Shown piece by piece: positions 32,308 to 43,959 of a DNA stretch of 64,000 bases. The position numbers and the translations under genes are program-made. The stretch comes from Nemertoderma westbladi. Taxonomy: Eukaryota; Xenacoelomorpha; Nemertodermatida; Nemertodermatidae. The first letter of the stretch is position 1, and each line of letters opens with the position of its first letter. The DNA is taken from positions 55,453-119,452 of the forward strand of contig JAUCBJ010003381.1 of assembly GCA_032718475.1 (NCBI GenBank), read 5' to 3'. Below the pieces are notes generated by a model. It had not been told where the DNA came from. It saw only the letters and a list, made by a program, of their open reading frames with translations, and made no database searches.

Positions 32308-34975
32308 TTATGTATCTAACAATAAACCAATCATGTGGTTACGTATTCTTGTTTTGAAAATAGGTAGTGATTGAGCTTGTCGCACTTCAGTGGGAAGAGT
32401 GTTCCAAATTTTTGGAGATTGATGGTAAATTGAACTTTGGCGTATTTTTAATCTGCTCCTGGGTATGTAACAGTTATCAAGTAGATGGGCATTGCGAGTA
32501 GAATGAGAGTGAATTGAAGTTAACGGTGTCAAAAGGTTGGGGAGAATATTACTAGGGAGAATTTGTTTGATATATTTAAAGCATATCGTGCTAATTTGTA
32601 TTGTATAAATCGACTTTAGTAGCATAGGTTTAAAAATAGGATCACGTTTGTTAATGTATGCAATTATACGCTGTTGTTGTTTACTGAGTGAGAAAATTGC
32701 AGCAGAGGCAGAGTGTAATTTAACTCCGCGTAGTCGTTTTTTACGCCATTTGGTATGGGATCGCCCATTATTGTTAGGTTGAAGAAGGTCTGTGCTTGTG
32801 TTCCAGATACTATTACCCCATACTGATGTGCAATAGGACAAATAAGGATGAATTAGTGAGTAGTAAAGATTGGTTAGCATTTTTGGTGTTGCAAACCATT
32901 TTATTCTGTTTATAATTCCGCAGTTTCTACTTATTTTACGCTTCAACATATTCAGGTGATTTTTCCAGGAAAGTGTTTCGTCGAGTAATACACCAAGAAA
33001 TTTAACTTCTTCTTTTTTATCAATTGATTTCCCGTCAATATTAATAGTATTGTTATTAATGTTAATTGGTTTAGTAGATGCTCTGAAGATAATGTAATTT
33101 GTTTTATCTGTATTAAGGGATAGGCGGTTCAAGTGGAACCACCTGGAAATTTTGGATAATTCAGAATTAGCCATTTTGAAAAGGTTATCGATATCAGAAT
33201 GTGAGACTATGAGATTTGTGTCATCAGCGAATATAATGTACTTTAAAATGTTAGATACATTGACTATATCATTCACATATAGTAGGAATAGAAGAGGCCC
33301 AAGGATACTTCCCTGGGGCACACCTATAGTAATAGTACGCAGTCCAGATTTGGTCCTATTAATTTCTACATATTGTTGACGTCCAGTGAGATAGTTATTC
33401 AGCCAATTCAGTGGGGTGTCAGTGATACCATAGAATTTAAGTTTGTCAATTAGTATGTTATGTGGAACTGTATCAAATGCCTTAGATAGGTCAATTGATA
33501 TGGCTAAACTAAATTCCTTATCATCTAAAGCCTTAGTTACGATATCCAGTAGATTCAGCAGGGCCAGTTCAGTTGACCTGCCATGACGAAATCCATATTG
33601 GTTAACTGTAAGTATTGCCTGTTTGGTTATGTATTGTAGAATTTGATTAAAAACGACCTTTTCAAACATTTTTGAAAAGAATGGTAGAACTGAAATAGGA
33701 CGATAGTTTTTTGTCCAAGTAGGGTCTCCTGACTTAAAAATAGGTATTATACGACCAATTTTTATAGCATCTGGAACACAACCAGTATTTAGGGAGTTAT
33801 TTATAATACTTGCTAAAGGCCTAGCTACGCTATGTATAACTGGAATAATTATTTTTCCAGCCAGTCCATCATGACCACAGCTAGCCTTTTTGTTTAGTGT
33901 CCGAGTGACATCAATAAGTTGATTGACAGTTATTTTAGTAAATGTGGAAAAGCGCTCTGGAAATTTAGGTGGAGTCAAGTAGTCCAGAGGAGAACCATCT
34001 GCGTGAGGGATATTCGCATCGAGATTGGAACCAACTTTTACATAATAGTCATTAAACATCGTAGCTATGGTAGAGGGATCAACATATGAGCGGGAATTTT
34101 GATTAATTAATGTTGGGGAGGTATTGGTAGATTTTCTATTTATTAATAAGTTTATTGATTTCCACATATTTCTAGCATTATTCTTATTCTTATCTAAATT
34201 GTTTTGAAAATATTCTTTTTTTGCATGTCGTATTGCACTTTTCAATGAGTTTCTATATCGCCGAAATTTTTTATTATTATCATCCGATGGATTCTTAATG
34301 TATAGGTAATAAAGATTATCCTTTCGTTTGATACAACGCTGCAATCCCTCGCTAATCCATGGTGTATTGATATTTCTTATTTTAACTTTTTTAATTGGAA
34401 ATGTAGAATTGTATAATTTTATGAAAGTGTTTGTGAACAAATCATAGGCTAAGTTAGGATTTGCAGCATTAGTGTAAACATCCTCCCATTTTTCAATACG
34501 TAACAAGTTATTAAAGTTGTCTATTAGTGAGTCATTTATTTTTCGTGTTAATATGTATTTTTCCGTTCTTTGTTTCTTATTAAGTGGCAATGGGTTATCC
34601 AGTAGGAATATTGGTAAGTGATCCGTGATTGCAGTAATAAATATTCCAGATTCGGTATCTTTGGATATAGTATTACAGTATATGTTATCAATACACGAAG
34701 CTGAATTCTCAGTAATTCGAGTTGGTTTTGATATGGTTGGAAAAAAATTAAAGGAGCAAAAAAAGTTAAAAAAATCTTGTGTGTGAGCATGGCGATCCAT
34801 TTTTAAAAGATCAACATTGAAGTCTCCCATAATGTAGCAAATTTTACCCTCATCCGATATTTTTTTTAATACTGGTTCAAGTTTTGTGATAGTGTCTTGA
34901 ATGTCTAGTCCAGGTGGGCGGTAGACCACGCCAAGTAGTAGTTGGTAGCAAGTTTTTTGCAAGTTTATTACAAAA
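32308..34975 (-). CDS. LINE ORF2: endonuclease C-terminus plus reverse transcriptase (CR1/jockey-group-like)
   Basis: The 884-codon frame counted from 34962 continues upstream to a stop near 34976 without an ATG, so the 5' end is truncated. Residues 10-120 are the second half of an APE-type endonuclease: GVVYRPP, GDFN at 46-49 and TDHLP at 113-117. A basic linker with TPWISEGLQRCIKRK follows, then the RT: NYRPISVLP (419-427), DLSKAFDTV (491-499), GVPQGSILGPLLF (547-559) and FADD (578-581). The C-terminus has the usual YLSYCTSVWGN and SLPIFKTRIR features. There are no internal stops, so insertion is fairly recent. The encoded enzyme would nick DNA and prime reverse transcription of its own RNA; this copy has lost the N-terminal half of the nuclease. 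Confidence 0.88.
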
Positions 34976-35357
34976 TCTTAGCAAGTTTATCCTGGATTCT
35001 GGTCCGGGATAATCCTGACTTATTATGAATGCCCCTACACAATTTTCTCAGTCTCCTGGCCCTGGAGGCCTGAAATTTGGAATTGAAACTGGAATCTGTT
35101 TCAGGAACACTGCCCCCGACGTTGACTAGCTGCCCAGCCGGTTTCAATATCCATAGCACCCTGCTCAGGAGTAGACTGCGTGAGGGATTACTAGGGGTAC
35201 GAGTTGGCACTCCATTTTCCACACCACCACTCCTGCGCCTGCTGCTTCTCACATGACCCCTCATTGTTCCGCCATAGTAGTGGAAATTAACGATTGATTT
35301 CCTTGACAGATAGTACCCCTGATGGTTCAAAAAATAGAAAAATATTTTTTTAGCCAA
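34968..35357 (-). other. Unidentified 129-codon open frame next to the LINE
   Basis: The frame encodes a basic, Arg/Ser-rich polypeptide (RSSRRRSGGVENGV, KFQASRARRLRKLCRGIHNKS). I do not recognise it. It ends at the 5' boundary of the truncated LINE, so it could be older DNA into which the LINE inserted or the remnant of another element. No splice sites or promoter were evident. It may also be a chance frame. Confidence 0.25.
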
Positions 35358-35636
35358 TTTTGTACAGAATTTAACACTGTTGTCAGAACTGAAATCCGTT
35401 TTTTGATTGCATTATTGGCTGATTTGTGAGCCGTGTGAGCCGCGGAAATTTGAAAATTTATGAAAATTTGGAAATTACTTGACCATATTACCATCATCAT
35501 TTATAACACTGGCGGGAAATTTAAATATCATTTTTATACAATGTAGGCCTAATATAGGTACTGGCCTAGTTTATAATACTGATACCTACTGGTTCTGTAC
35601 TGAATTAGAATTAGTATTTTCAATTGATCAAATAGG

Positions 35637-36017
35637 ATGCCTCGGGTGAAGAGTTCATCGTTCTCTCAGCGTTCTTTCCGCGGTAATCACCACAATAAAT
35701 TGGAGAATTCAAAAAAACGCACTTCCTCCCAATCTAAAGTTCGACAAATCCATGGTGGTGACCGAGAATGCGGTAATGGGTATTCAGTTGTTTATATCGA
35801 CATACTCTTGGATGCTATAAAGTCCTTCACCATCTGTAAGGTATGTAATGAGGGGCCTGTAGAGTTGAGTGTATCGGAGAATATTATCGGGTTGGTGTCA
35901 GAACTTGTTCTGAATTCTGGAAGTTGCTCTGTGGTGGAAGTTTGGTGGTCATCGCCCAAACTTCCCAATCAGAAATTCGATATAAACCTTGAAGTGTATT
36001 CCGTTCTGTGGTTCTAG
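35637..36017 (+). pseudogene. N-terminal fragment resembling a Mutator-like transposase protein
   Basis: An ATG-started 126-codon frame with a basic start (MPRVKSSSFSQRSFRGN), then YVDILLDAIKS-like hydrophobic helix, FTICKVCNEGPVEL with a C-x2-C pair, and WWSSPKLP...FDINLEVYSVLWF. This order recalls the N-terminal zinc-ribbon region of Mutator-like transposase-domain proteins of invertebrates. The catalytic part is absent, as the frame stops at 36017 and LINE sequence follows. The identification is from memory of the family pattern and is tentative. Confidence 0.35.
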
Positions 36018-36100
36018 GTAAAGAAGGTGCAGATACTTCTGTGCACTAATGGATCTGTCACATACTGTTACTCACTAAGGAAAATATAATAAACAGATAG

Positions 36101-36589
36101 TCGAGAGTCGCCTCGGTCCCAAACCAAAGTCTAAACCAACTAAGACGACTGACTAGCCAGCCTACATCTCGACCGATAATAATTCGATTTACTCGCCACT
36201 CGTCGCGGAATTATATCCTCTCCCATAAAGGCGATCTTCCTCGTGGAGTTTACGCATCTGAGCACTTAACCACTCGACGGTCGGCAATCCTACGTGAGGC
36301 CAAATCCCTTAAAAAATCGAAGGCGCTCCACTCGGCCTACACCAGGAACGGGAGTGTCTTCGTTAAACATAAACTCGCCGACAAACCAACGCTCATCTAC
36401 ACCCTTTCCGATCTCGATACTTTTAAGCGGAGTCCTCCCGCTACTCCTAATGAGGAAGCTGTTAACGAATCCTCCGACGTCGGCATCCCGGTCCACGGAT
36501 CTCCCGGCAACCACGGTCCAAACACTTCCGTTCGTCGATTGCGCTCAAGTTTTACCCCGATCATCGATGATCCCGAAACTGATATCTAG
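36101..36589 (+). pseudogene. C-terminal part of a LINE ORF1 (RNA-binding type)
   Basis: An open frame without an ATG, running from just after a TAG at 36098 to the TAG at 36587. It contains RPIIIRFTRHSSRNYILSHK, then GVYASEHLTTRRSAILREAK and a NGSVFVKHKL-like segment. This is the pattern of LINE ORF1 C-terminal domains, which bind element RNA. It lies 5' of the ORF2 at 36946 in the same orientation, so both belong to one element. The N-terminus is missing, and a 5' truncation near 36020-36100 explains this. Confidence 0.65.
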
Positions 36590-36945
36590 AGTAATAGGCC
36601 ACTCTATACTTGATGGTTGTTTACTGCCATGATGGGTCACTCTAATTTTATACTAATTACATCTCAGAATAAGTCCAATTTAGAACTGTAATAATTCTCA
36701 AGAACAATATCCACTATATACATTCGTTAATTAGGACTAGTTTTTAATGCTACATTATAAAGCTCAGTAGAGGCTTTTCCTTATGTTAGTGCAGTGTAGC
36801 GGTATAATTTATCGGTACCTCACGTAGGTCATTCTGTGTTACTTTTAGTGCGTGCTTTTTTGTTGTCTACGTAAACTCTAGGATATATTGTTGTAACCCC
36901 CCCCCCCCCCCCCCTTCCTCCTCCTTCCCCGCGTTCTACTGCTCC

Positions 36946-37602
36946 ATGTTTCACACCCCCGACTTCTGTAATTTTTGCTATTCTAGATTCGATCCTACTG
37001 ATAGTATAATAACTTGTAGTCTATGCACCGATCAATATCACTTACCCTGTGGCTCATACCTACTTCCGACTGAACTATTCATTGCTGAGCGAAATCGAAC
37101 TGACATTTATTGTATATACTGTTATTCTCAAATTTTCCCTTTTTCCACAGTTAGTACAGATGATTTAGACATATTTCCTGGTTATAATGTATCATCCCAA
37201 ATTAATATTTTTAATCAAACATTTTCTCATCTCGACCCTGATAGTAATTTAACAAACCTAAATATAGACGGAGGTACTTACACTGAGAAAATGTTTAATA
37301 ACGAAAATAAATTTACAGACAATAATCCTTCGCTTTCTGTGTTTCAGTTTAACTGCCGTAGTTTACCAGCCAATTTATCTGCCATAACTGATTTTTTATT
37401 GACAATTGACAACAAATTTGACATACTTACCTTTTCTGAAACATTTCTAACGGACAACTCACCTGGTAACAGTATAAAAATTAGTGGCTACAAAGATCCA
37501 TTTTTAGGTAACCGTAAAACTGGCAAATTAAATAGAGGGGGGGGCTGCTATATACGTCAAAGAATCTCTCGAGGTATCAAAAAGGGACGATCTAACAATT
37601 AG
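36946..37602 (+). pseudogene. LINE ORF2, first part: PHD-like finger and endonuclease start
   Basis: The frame starts MFHTPDFCNFC and has a Cys/His pattern (CNFC, CSLC, YHLPC, CIYC) typical of a PHD/RING-like finger. The APE-type endonuclease begins at about residue 130 with FQFNCRSLPAN and continues with FDILTFSETFL. The frame leaves the correct register at a run of eight G (37537-37544), a slippage-prone site. The rest of the nuclease continues in the next frame. A run of 18 C lies just upstream at 36897-36914. Confidence 0.75.
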
Positions 37603-39097
37603 CGATCTTGAAAGCTCCTGGATTGAAATAAAACGACAAAAATCTAAACCTCTAATTATAGGAACTCTATACCGTACGCAAGCTATACAACGTGAACACT
37701 TTCTCTCTCTACTAGATTCTTCCTTATCTAATCTAGCTAACTCGCACTGTGACGTCATTATAACTGGAGACACTAACATTAACACACTACATACATCTAA
37801 AGATAATCCCATGGAATATATTAACCTACTCAACTCATATGGCTTTATTCAATTAATAAATGACCCTACACGCGTAACTCCTTGGACCAAATCATGTATA
37901 GACCATATAATTACGAACATCACAACTTCAGTTACTAAATCTGGTACTTTTCGTGTTAAAATCGGGACATCTGACCATCAACCGACATTTACTCTACTCC
38001 AAAATTATTCTTGTTATTTTAATAAACCAAAAAATTACTCTGTATTTGACTTTTCTAAATTTAACTCACAGAATTTTATTAAAGAAATTAAATCACCGAA
38101 TTCCTGGACATTCAACTCAAACAATATTCCAGATAAAGAAAAATTTGATCTATTTTATAAGGACTTGGAAAATATTTGCAGCAAACACGTACCAAAAAAA
38201 ATTGTCCCCCCACGAAAGGTACCAAATAAACCCTGGATAACTGATGCTCTAATAAATAGTACCCTAACTAAAAATAGACTATATCGTCAATACTTAAAAT
38301 ATCCCACAGAAACAAATTCCAAAAAGTTCAAATGTTACAGAAATAAATTGACTTCAACGTTGCGAGCAGCGGAAAAACAATACTACTCCACTCAATTTGA
38401 AAACAATTCTAAAAATATTCGTAAAACGTGGTTGATAATCAATACAGCATTAAACAAATCTAGAAAAAGAAACATTCCAAAACAAATCACAACCCGCACC
38501 GAACATTCATTCCAAACCACTAGAGACCCGACCAAAATAGCAAATATTCTTAATACTCACTTTGCTACTGTAGGTTCTAAACTAAGTAGGGACATCCCCA
38601 CATCTAGTCGATCCCCGCTCCGCTTCATTTCTAACTCCAACAGGCGCCCTAACTCTTTCTCTCTTGCCGAAACTAGTCCAGTGGAAGTTGAATATCTACT
38701 ACTACATCTTAACCCTAAATCGGCGACAAACGACTCTTTCCCAACTAAGCTACTCCTACTTGCGGCTAAACCTATATCTATATATCTCAATAAACTAATT
38801 AACCTGTCAATTAAATTAGGATTTTTTCCGTGTTCGCTCCAAATAGCTAAAGTTATTCCTTCATACAAAGCTGACGATCCAACTGATTCTAACAACTATA
38901 GACCAATATCACTTCTCCCAGTCCTCAGTAAAATATTCGAACAAATAATAAACTCCCAGCTACTCGCTTATCTAACGAAATATAAAATACTAACTAATTC
39001 CCAGTTCGGTTTTCGGCCCAAAATTTCTACCTCGCACGCACTACTTTCGGTAATAGAAAAAATACACCAGGCACTAGACAATAAATACAATACATAA
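37541..39097 (+). pseudogene. LINE ORF2, middle part: endonuclease end, linker and RT N-terminal half
   Basis: After the G8 shift the frame shows AIYVKESLEV, then GTLYRTQ, IITGDTNIN (nuclease GDxN motif), CIDHIITN and TSDHQPTF (SDH motif). The linker KPWITDALINSTLTKNRLYRQY is followed by RT motifs DDPTDSNNYRPISLLPVLSKIFE and NSQFGFRPKISTSHA. It ends with NKYNT and a stop at 39097, just before the first catalytic RT motif, which lies in another frame. The closest relatives are CR1/jockey-group LINEs. Confidence 0.8.
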
Positions 39098-39641
39098 TGC
39101 AATATACATAGATCTAAAGAAGGCATTTGATACCATCAATCACAAAATACTTTTAAATAAGCTAGGTTGCTATGGCGTGCGAGGCCTCCCTCTTCAATTA
39201 ATCTCTAGTTTTTTAGCACACAGACAGCAATATGTTACTATAGACTCTTGCTCATCATCTCTGCTGCCCCTAGTATGTGGCTTGCCCCAGGGCGGAGTTA
39301 TTTCTCCTCTTCTTTTCCTACTATATATTAATGGCCTGCCTAACGCTACCTTACTAGCTACGCTATTCGCTGATGATACTACTCTATTCCAATCAGGCAG
39401 TAACCTAACTGATCTAACAAACAACATTAACCTAGAACTTGACAAAATTGCTGACTGGCTAATAGACAACCGTCTATCTCTAAATCTAAAAAAAACAGAA
39501 GCTACTCTATTCTCTAACATACTGCAGCATAATACTGGCTTACCCTCACTGAAAATAAATAATAATAAAATCAACACAACGGCTAGCACTAAATTCTTAG
39601 GGGTATATGTGGATAACAAATTAAATTGGAAAACTCATTGA
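39098..39641 (+). pseudogene. LINE ORF2, RT catalytic part
   Basis: In this frame DLKKAFDTINHK (first catalytic Asp) lies at about 39113-39148. It is followed by GLPQGGVISPLLFLLYINGL, LFADDTTLF (FADD) and STKFLGVYVDNKLNW. A further frameshift occurs near 39635-39645 (AAAACTCATTG), where the frame ends with a stop. The RT active-site residues are intact, but two frameshifts around it make the copy non-functional as one protein. Confidence 0.8.
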
Positions 39642-40155
39642 CTATATTAAAACTAAGATATCCAAATCTGCTGGTATCTTCTATAAGCTACGCCACATAT
39701 TCCCACTTCGAATTCTCAGACAGCTCTATTACTCACTTATACATCCCTACCTCTCATACGGTATCTCACTATGGGGTTCTACCCATTCTAGTACTCTGAA
39801 ACCTCTACGAATTGAAATAAATAAAATAGTTAGATGTATCACATTCAATCACTACCAGGCCTCTTCTAATCCTATCTACAAATCTCTATCTATACTTCCA
39901 CTGGACTTACTATATAAATATCAAGTAGGTCTACTTATGTACGACTTAAACTCCACTACTAATCATTTACCTACTACAATACAAGATTTATTTAGGAAAA
40001 CGTCTACAGTACATAAATACCATACTCGCTCTGCTACCCATGGGGACTTCTATATACAAACTTGTCGTCTAACGTCGTCACAACAATCCATGAGCTTTCA
40101 AGGTCCTCTTATATGGAACAACATACCGTTAAATATAAAAAATTGTAAGTCCTAA
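39642..40155 (+). pseudogene. LINE ORF2, C-terminal part
   Basis: After the last shift the product continues with IDYIKTKISKSAG, LRQLYYSLIHPYLSYGISLWG and HKYHTRSATHGDFY, then SFQGPLIWNNIP. This is the common C-terminal region of CR1/jockey-type ORF2. It ends at 40155. About 100 bases of 3' UTR-like DNA follow before the repeat-rich locus at 40.3 kb. Confidence 0.75.
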
Positions 40156-40317
40156 TCTAGTTTCACTAAAAAATTTAAAAACCAGTTACTTTCTTCAATC
40201 ACATAAACCTAAAATTACTTTTCATCTTCTTAATCTTCAATCATCTTCATAACTAATATTTTTTCTCCACATCATTTCGCTCAGCAGACTATATGAATCT
40301 ACTGCGGATAGATATGA

Positions 40318-40989
40318 GTCGGGTTGACTGATGTAGAAGATGCGGTACACATAGATGTGTCTTTTTTATCTGAATCTAGAATAAACCCAGACCCAGACCC
40401 AGTCCCTGCCCTTGTCCAGATAATTGCCCTTCCTGACCCAGCCCTTGTCCCTGCCCCTGCCCTAATTCCTACCCCAGCCATTGTTCCTGTCCCAGACCCA
40501 GTCCCTGCCCTTGTCCAGATCATTGCCCTTCCTGACCCAGCCTTTGTCCCTGCCCCTGCCCTAATTCCTACCCCAGCCATTGTTCCTGTCCCAGACCCAG
40601 TCCGTGCCCTTGTCCAGATCCTTGCCCATCCTGACCCAGCCCTTGTCCCAGCCCCTGCTTATTCCTACCCCAGCCCCTGTACCTGTCCCAGACCCAGTCC
40701 GTGCCCTTGTCCAGATCCTTGCCCATCCTGACCCAGCCCTTGTCCCAGCCCCTGCCCTTATTCCTACCCCAGCCCTTGTTCCTGTCCCAGACCCAGTCCC
40801 TACCCTTGTCCCAGCCCCTGCTTATTCCTACCCCAGCCCCTGTACCTGTCCCAGACCCAGTCCCTGCCCTTGTCCCTGGCCCTGCCCTTGTCCCGATCCT
40901 TGCCCCTCCTGACCCAGTCCCTATCCCGGTCCTTGTCCCTGCTTCAACTCCTGCCCTTGCCCGGCCGTCTGCTTCCAACCATGCTGAGG
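40318..40989 (+). CDS. Exon-like unit A: Pro/Ala/Val repeat exon with a GTGAGT donor
   Basis: A VHIDVSFLSES start is followed by 99-bp tandem units encoding PVPDPVPALVQIIALPDPA(L/F)VPAPALIPTPAIV. The exon ends ARPSASNHAEG with GAG G|GTGAGT at 40989/40990 (phase 1). Reading needs two frame changes, because two repeat copies (near 40660 and 40830) lack two bases (CCTGCTTATTCC against CCTGCCCTAATTCC). No in-frame ATG or clear acceptor marks its 5' end. The opposite-strand Gly-rich frames are shadows. It could be a host gene for a secreted or structural Pro-rich protein, or a decaying repeat locus. Confidence 0.5.
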
Positions 40990-41293
40990 GTGAGTTATGA
41001 TATTTTATAACAACTGTATCTCTAGTTCTGTGGTATGTAAACATTATAAAAACAACATACATTACAATGCGTTTTGCAGGGCTACTTACAACTGTTCACT
41101 CTTGCTAAGTTATTATAACCAAATAATTAAATAAAATAAATGCTTGGTTGCTCTGTACCAAACAACTGTACTAATTACATTAAATACAGTAGGTATCGTA
41201 CATATTAATTGACTTACTTTATAGAGTTTCTACCAACTAATAATTCAATATAATGCAATGATTACTTAATATTATTATTATTATTATTTGCAG

Positions 41294-41492
41294 AACACAT
41301 CGATCGTCTCGTCGACTTTCTACTGTCCCTGAATACATCTCAGGACTTTGAAGCACCTATTCCCGCTGGCGCTGAGGAAAATATCGCGCCACCTATCGCC
41401 GCCTCCCGATAACGTAGTAGACCCTGTCCCCATCCCTGTCCCGGACCCCGCCACTGTCCCCGCACGACCGACTGCTTCCGACCACGGCGAGG
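41294..41492 (+). CDS. Exon-like unit B of the Pro-rich locus
   Basis: The acceptor TTATTATTTGCAG ends at 41293 and the donor GAGG|GTGAGT is at 41492/41493. Joined in phase 1 to unit A it begins EHIDRLVDFLLSLNTSQD and ends ARPTASDHGEG. The length is 199, one base more than a multiple of three, and the frame changes in the middle: a TAA appears at about 41410, while the second half reads PVPIPVPDPATVPARP in another frame. Either it is a damaged exon or the sequence has an indel error here. Confidence 0.5.
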
Positions 41493-41674
41493 GTGAGTTA
41501 TTAAGTGCTTCTATAATACTATATCTCTTATTATTTATTATAATTTTTTACATGCTGCATCTTCAACATAATAATAATAATACCCAATAAAATTAACAAC
41601 AAATTTGTTTGGTACATAAACTGTATTATACTGAGTACAATGATTACTGTACGGTATATTATTATTATTTGCAG

Positions 41675-41788
41675 GACATATCGATCGTCTCGTCGAGTTT
41701 ATCCTGTCCCTGAATCCATCTCAGGACGTTGCCGACCCCGTCCCTGTCCCTGTCCCTGCCCAGCCACCTACTTTCGACCACGATGAGG
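41675..41788 (+). CDS. Exon-like unit C of the Pro-rich locus
   Basis: The acceptor TTATTATTTGCAG ends at 41674 and the donor GAGG|GTGAGT is at 41788/41789. The unit is 114 bp, a multiple of three, and fully open in phase 1-1: it encodes HIDRLVEFILSLNPSQD, a short PVPVPVP run, and FDHDEG. It is the cleanest member of the array. Its intronic flanks also resemble those of unit B, so exon and flanks were duplicated together. Confidence 0.6.
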
Positions 41789-42308
41789 GTGAGTAGGTCT
41801 AATATATAATCATGAATCAGTAATGACTTACATATGAAATGTACGAGCTGCATGAAAGCTGCATTCTACTTACTACACTTAGTAGGCACACGTTTTTATA
41901 ATTATTTTATTATTTTTAAGGATTTTACAATAAAAGTATTCTAGAACATTCTTTTATGATATTAATATATTTATTTTTCTATATACTCTATCACGGTAAA
42001 ATTTTAGACATTCTGCCATATTACTGATAAATATTTTAAGGTCATTTTATATGCAATTTAATTAATACAAAATTTGTTGAAAGTTTCAGTTTAATAATTA
42101 TTATCGACCCAACTCATCCCCAAATAATTATCAACATCCATTTTATATATATTTTAATTACTGTATTGTACTGTGTGTCATCTACAACTGTACTGATTAC
42201 ATTCAGAAACATTACAGACTACATTTTAACTATCCACCCCCGCCCTGTTCGATTTATTCTACAGAGTTGATGACAAACTAATTATTGAATATTATGATTA
42301 TTTTGCAG

Positions 42309-42532
42309 ACCACATCGACAACCTCATTCAGTTTTTACGGTCCCGAATTCCATCCCCGGTCGTTGCCGCTCCGAACCCACTTCGCGCTGATGGAGTTATC
42401 GCGCCGCTGATTCGCTCTCAGGACGTTGGAGCTCAGAACCGGAATCCACCTCGCGCTGACAGAGTTATCGCGCCGCCGAATATATCCCGGGACGTAGGAG
42501 CTTCAACCACCGCCCGTCCCGGGAGACACTGA
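42309..42532 (+). CDS. Exon-like unit D, terminal, of the Pro-rich locus
   Basis: The acceptor ATTATTTTGCAG ends at 42308. In phase 1 it encodes DHIDNLIQFLRSRIPSP, then two related segments (ADGVIAPLIRSQDVGA and ADRVIAPPNISRDVGA), and stops at TGA 42530-42532. The bases after the stop (GTGTGAGT) still resemble the donor of the other units. The stop therefore arose inside a former internal exon, or the unit can still splice. Confidence 0.55.
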
Positions 42533-43959
42533 GTGTGAGTGGTTGTTATTATATTATATTTTTTTTAGAATATATTTATTTAACTTAGTACAACGCTTCT
42601 AGAATCCGTTTAATGACCGATTGAGTTCCTTTATATAATGGATCTTAGTTTGTGGTAGTTTGTGTAACTTCATTACACAAAGCCAGGTTGTAGAGTTCTG
42701 ATCCTCGTATATTTATTTGCACTCACTCACTACCTTCGTTCGTGTAACAAATTATTCGGATCAGGGCTTTATAAATAGTTTTGAATTAGTTTTAAATAAT
42801 TTAGTTTTAAATAATTTGAGAAGAGTAATAATATACATATTTTAATTAAATGGTTGAAGTTGTTGCTTATAATTAGAGCAAATGTTCATTCACATATTTA
42901 ATTAACCTTTAATTTATTTATATGCAATAATGCGTTATAAGTGTCCATTTAGTTAGCCAATATTATACGATGACCTACTAATTCGTCAGACTCTATTCGT
43001 TAAGTACAGGCTCTATTTTATTAATTAAAACAATGATATAATTTATAGCTAAAATGTTACAATTATCAAATATAATTTATCCACTTTTTTTTAACAATAA
43101 CTACAATATTTTTTATAATACTGTAGATTTTTGGTAACATGATAATTATATACACACAAAATACGATTGCTCTACATACTAATCGACCTTTGGTGCCTTC
43201 ACTAGTTTCTGTATATTTTTTTTATAATATTTGGCAATAATCCATTAATTGGTAATCGTACCTTTGTTATTGTTTTGGTTCGAAAAGCCTGTTTCATAAA
43301 CCATGTCGCTGCCATCCGTCAATGTGTGATGTTGTACAGTATATTGCTTTCGTCAGAAAAGACCTTCTTTCATTTCACTTATGATTTACTTTATCTTTTA
43401 CTTTTTTTTATTAGAAAACCTGGTCTCTGCTAAATTCACCCAATGCAATAAGGACAGTAAAATCATGTAAAGTGCTTTCTGTTTGCACTGCTTTGCTAAA
43501 CTCAATGTTCACTTTGTGATGTCATGTACGCGACTACCACCCCCCCCCCCCCCCCTCCCCCACCCCTTTGTTATTATATAATATTTGTATTAATTTTTTA
43601 TATATTAAAATAGGTCGACTTAGTTAACCATTACGAACACTTGGGGTAATGTTTCGACCGGCTCTGCGTTTCATAGAAATGATAAAGTATAGTAGGCCTA
43701 CATATATAAAATGTAGAACGGAAACCCTTTCAAAATCATATATAAATATGCCCTAAATCCTAAATATACTACTGTACATTAATTTTCACAATTAATTTTT
43801 TTATCACTTAAATTAATCATTCCTCCTCAATTTTTATTGCGTTTTTTCGCTAAAATTAATCATTCTCCACTAAAATTGATCATTCTCCATCTCCACTGAA
43901 ATTAATCATTCATAACTATTTTTTATTGGAATTGGAATTCGAAATACCGGTACATATTT
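42533..43959. other. AT-rich spacer with a C run
   Basis: No gene recognised. A run of 16 C lies at 43540-43555. TTCGAAAAGCCTG near 43278 loosely resembles the 68-bp family. Confidence 0.5.

Noticed and set aside
40299-41062. Gly/Ala-rich minus-strand frames
   Set aside because: They are the complement of the Pro/Ala/Val repeat exon; splice signals and module structure support the plus strand.
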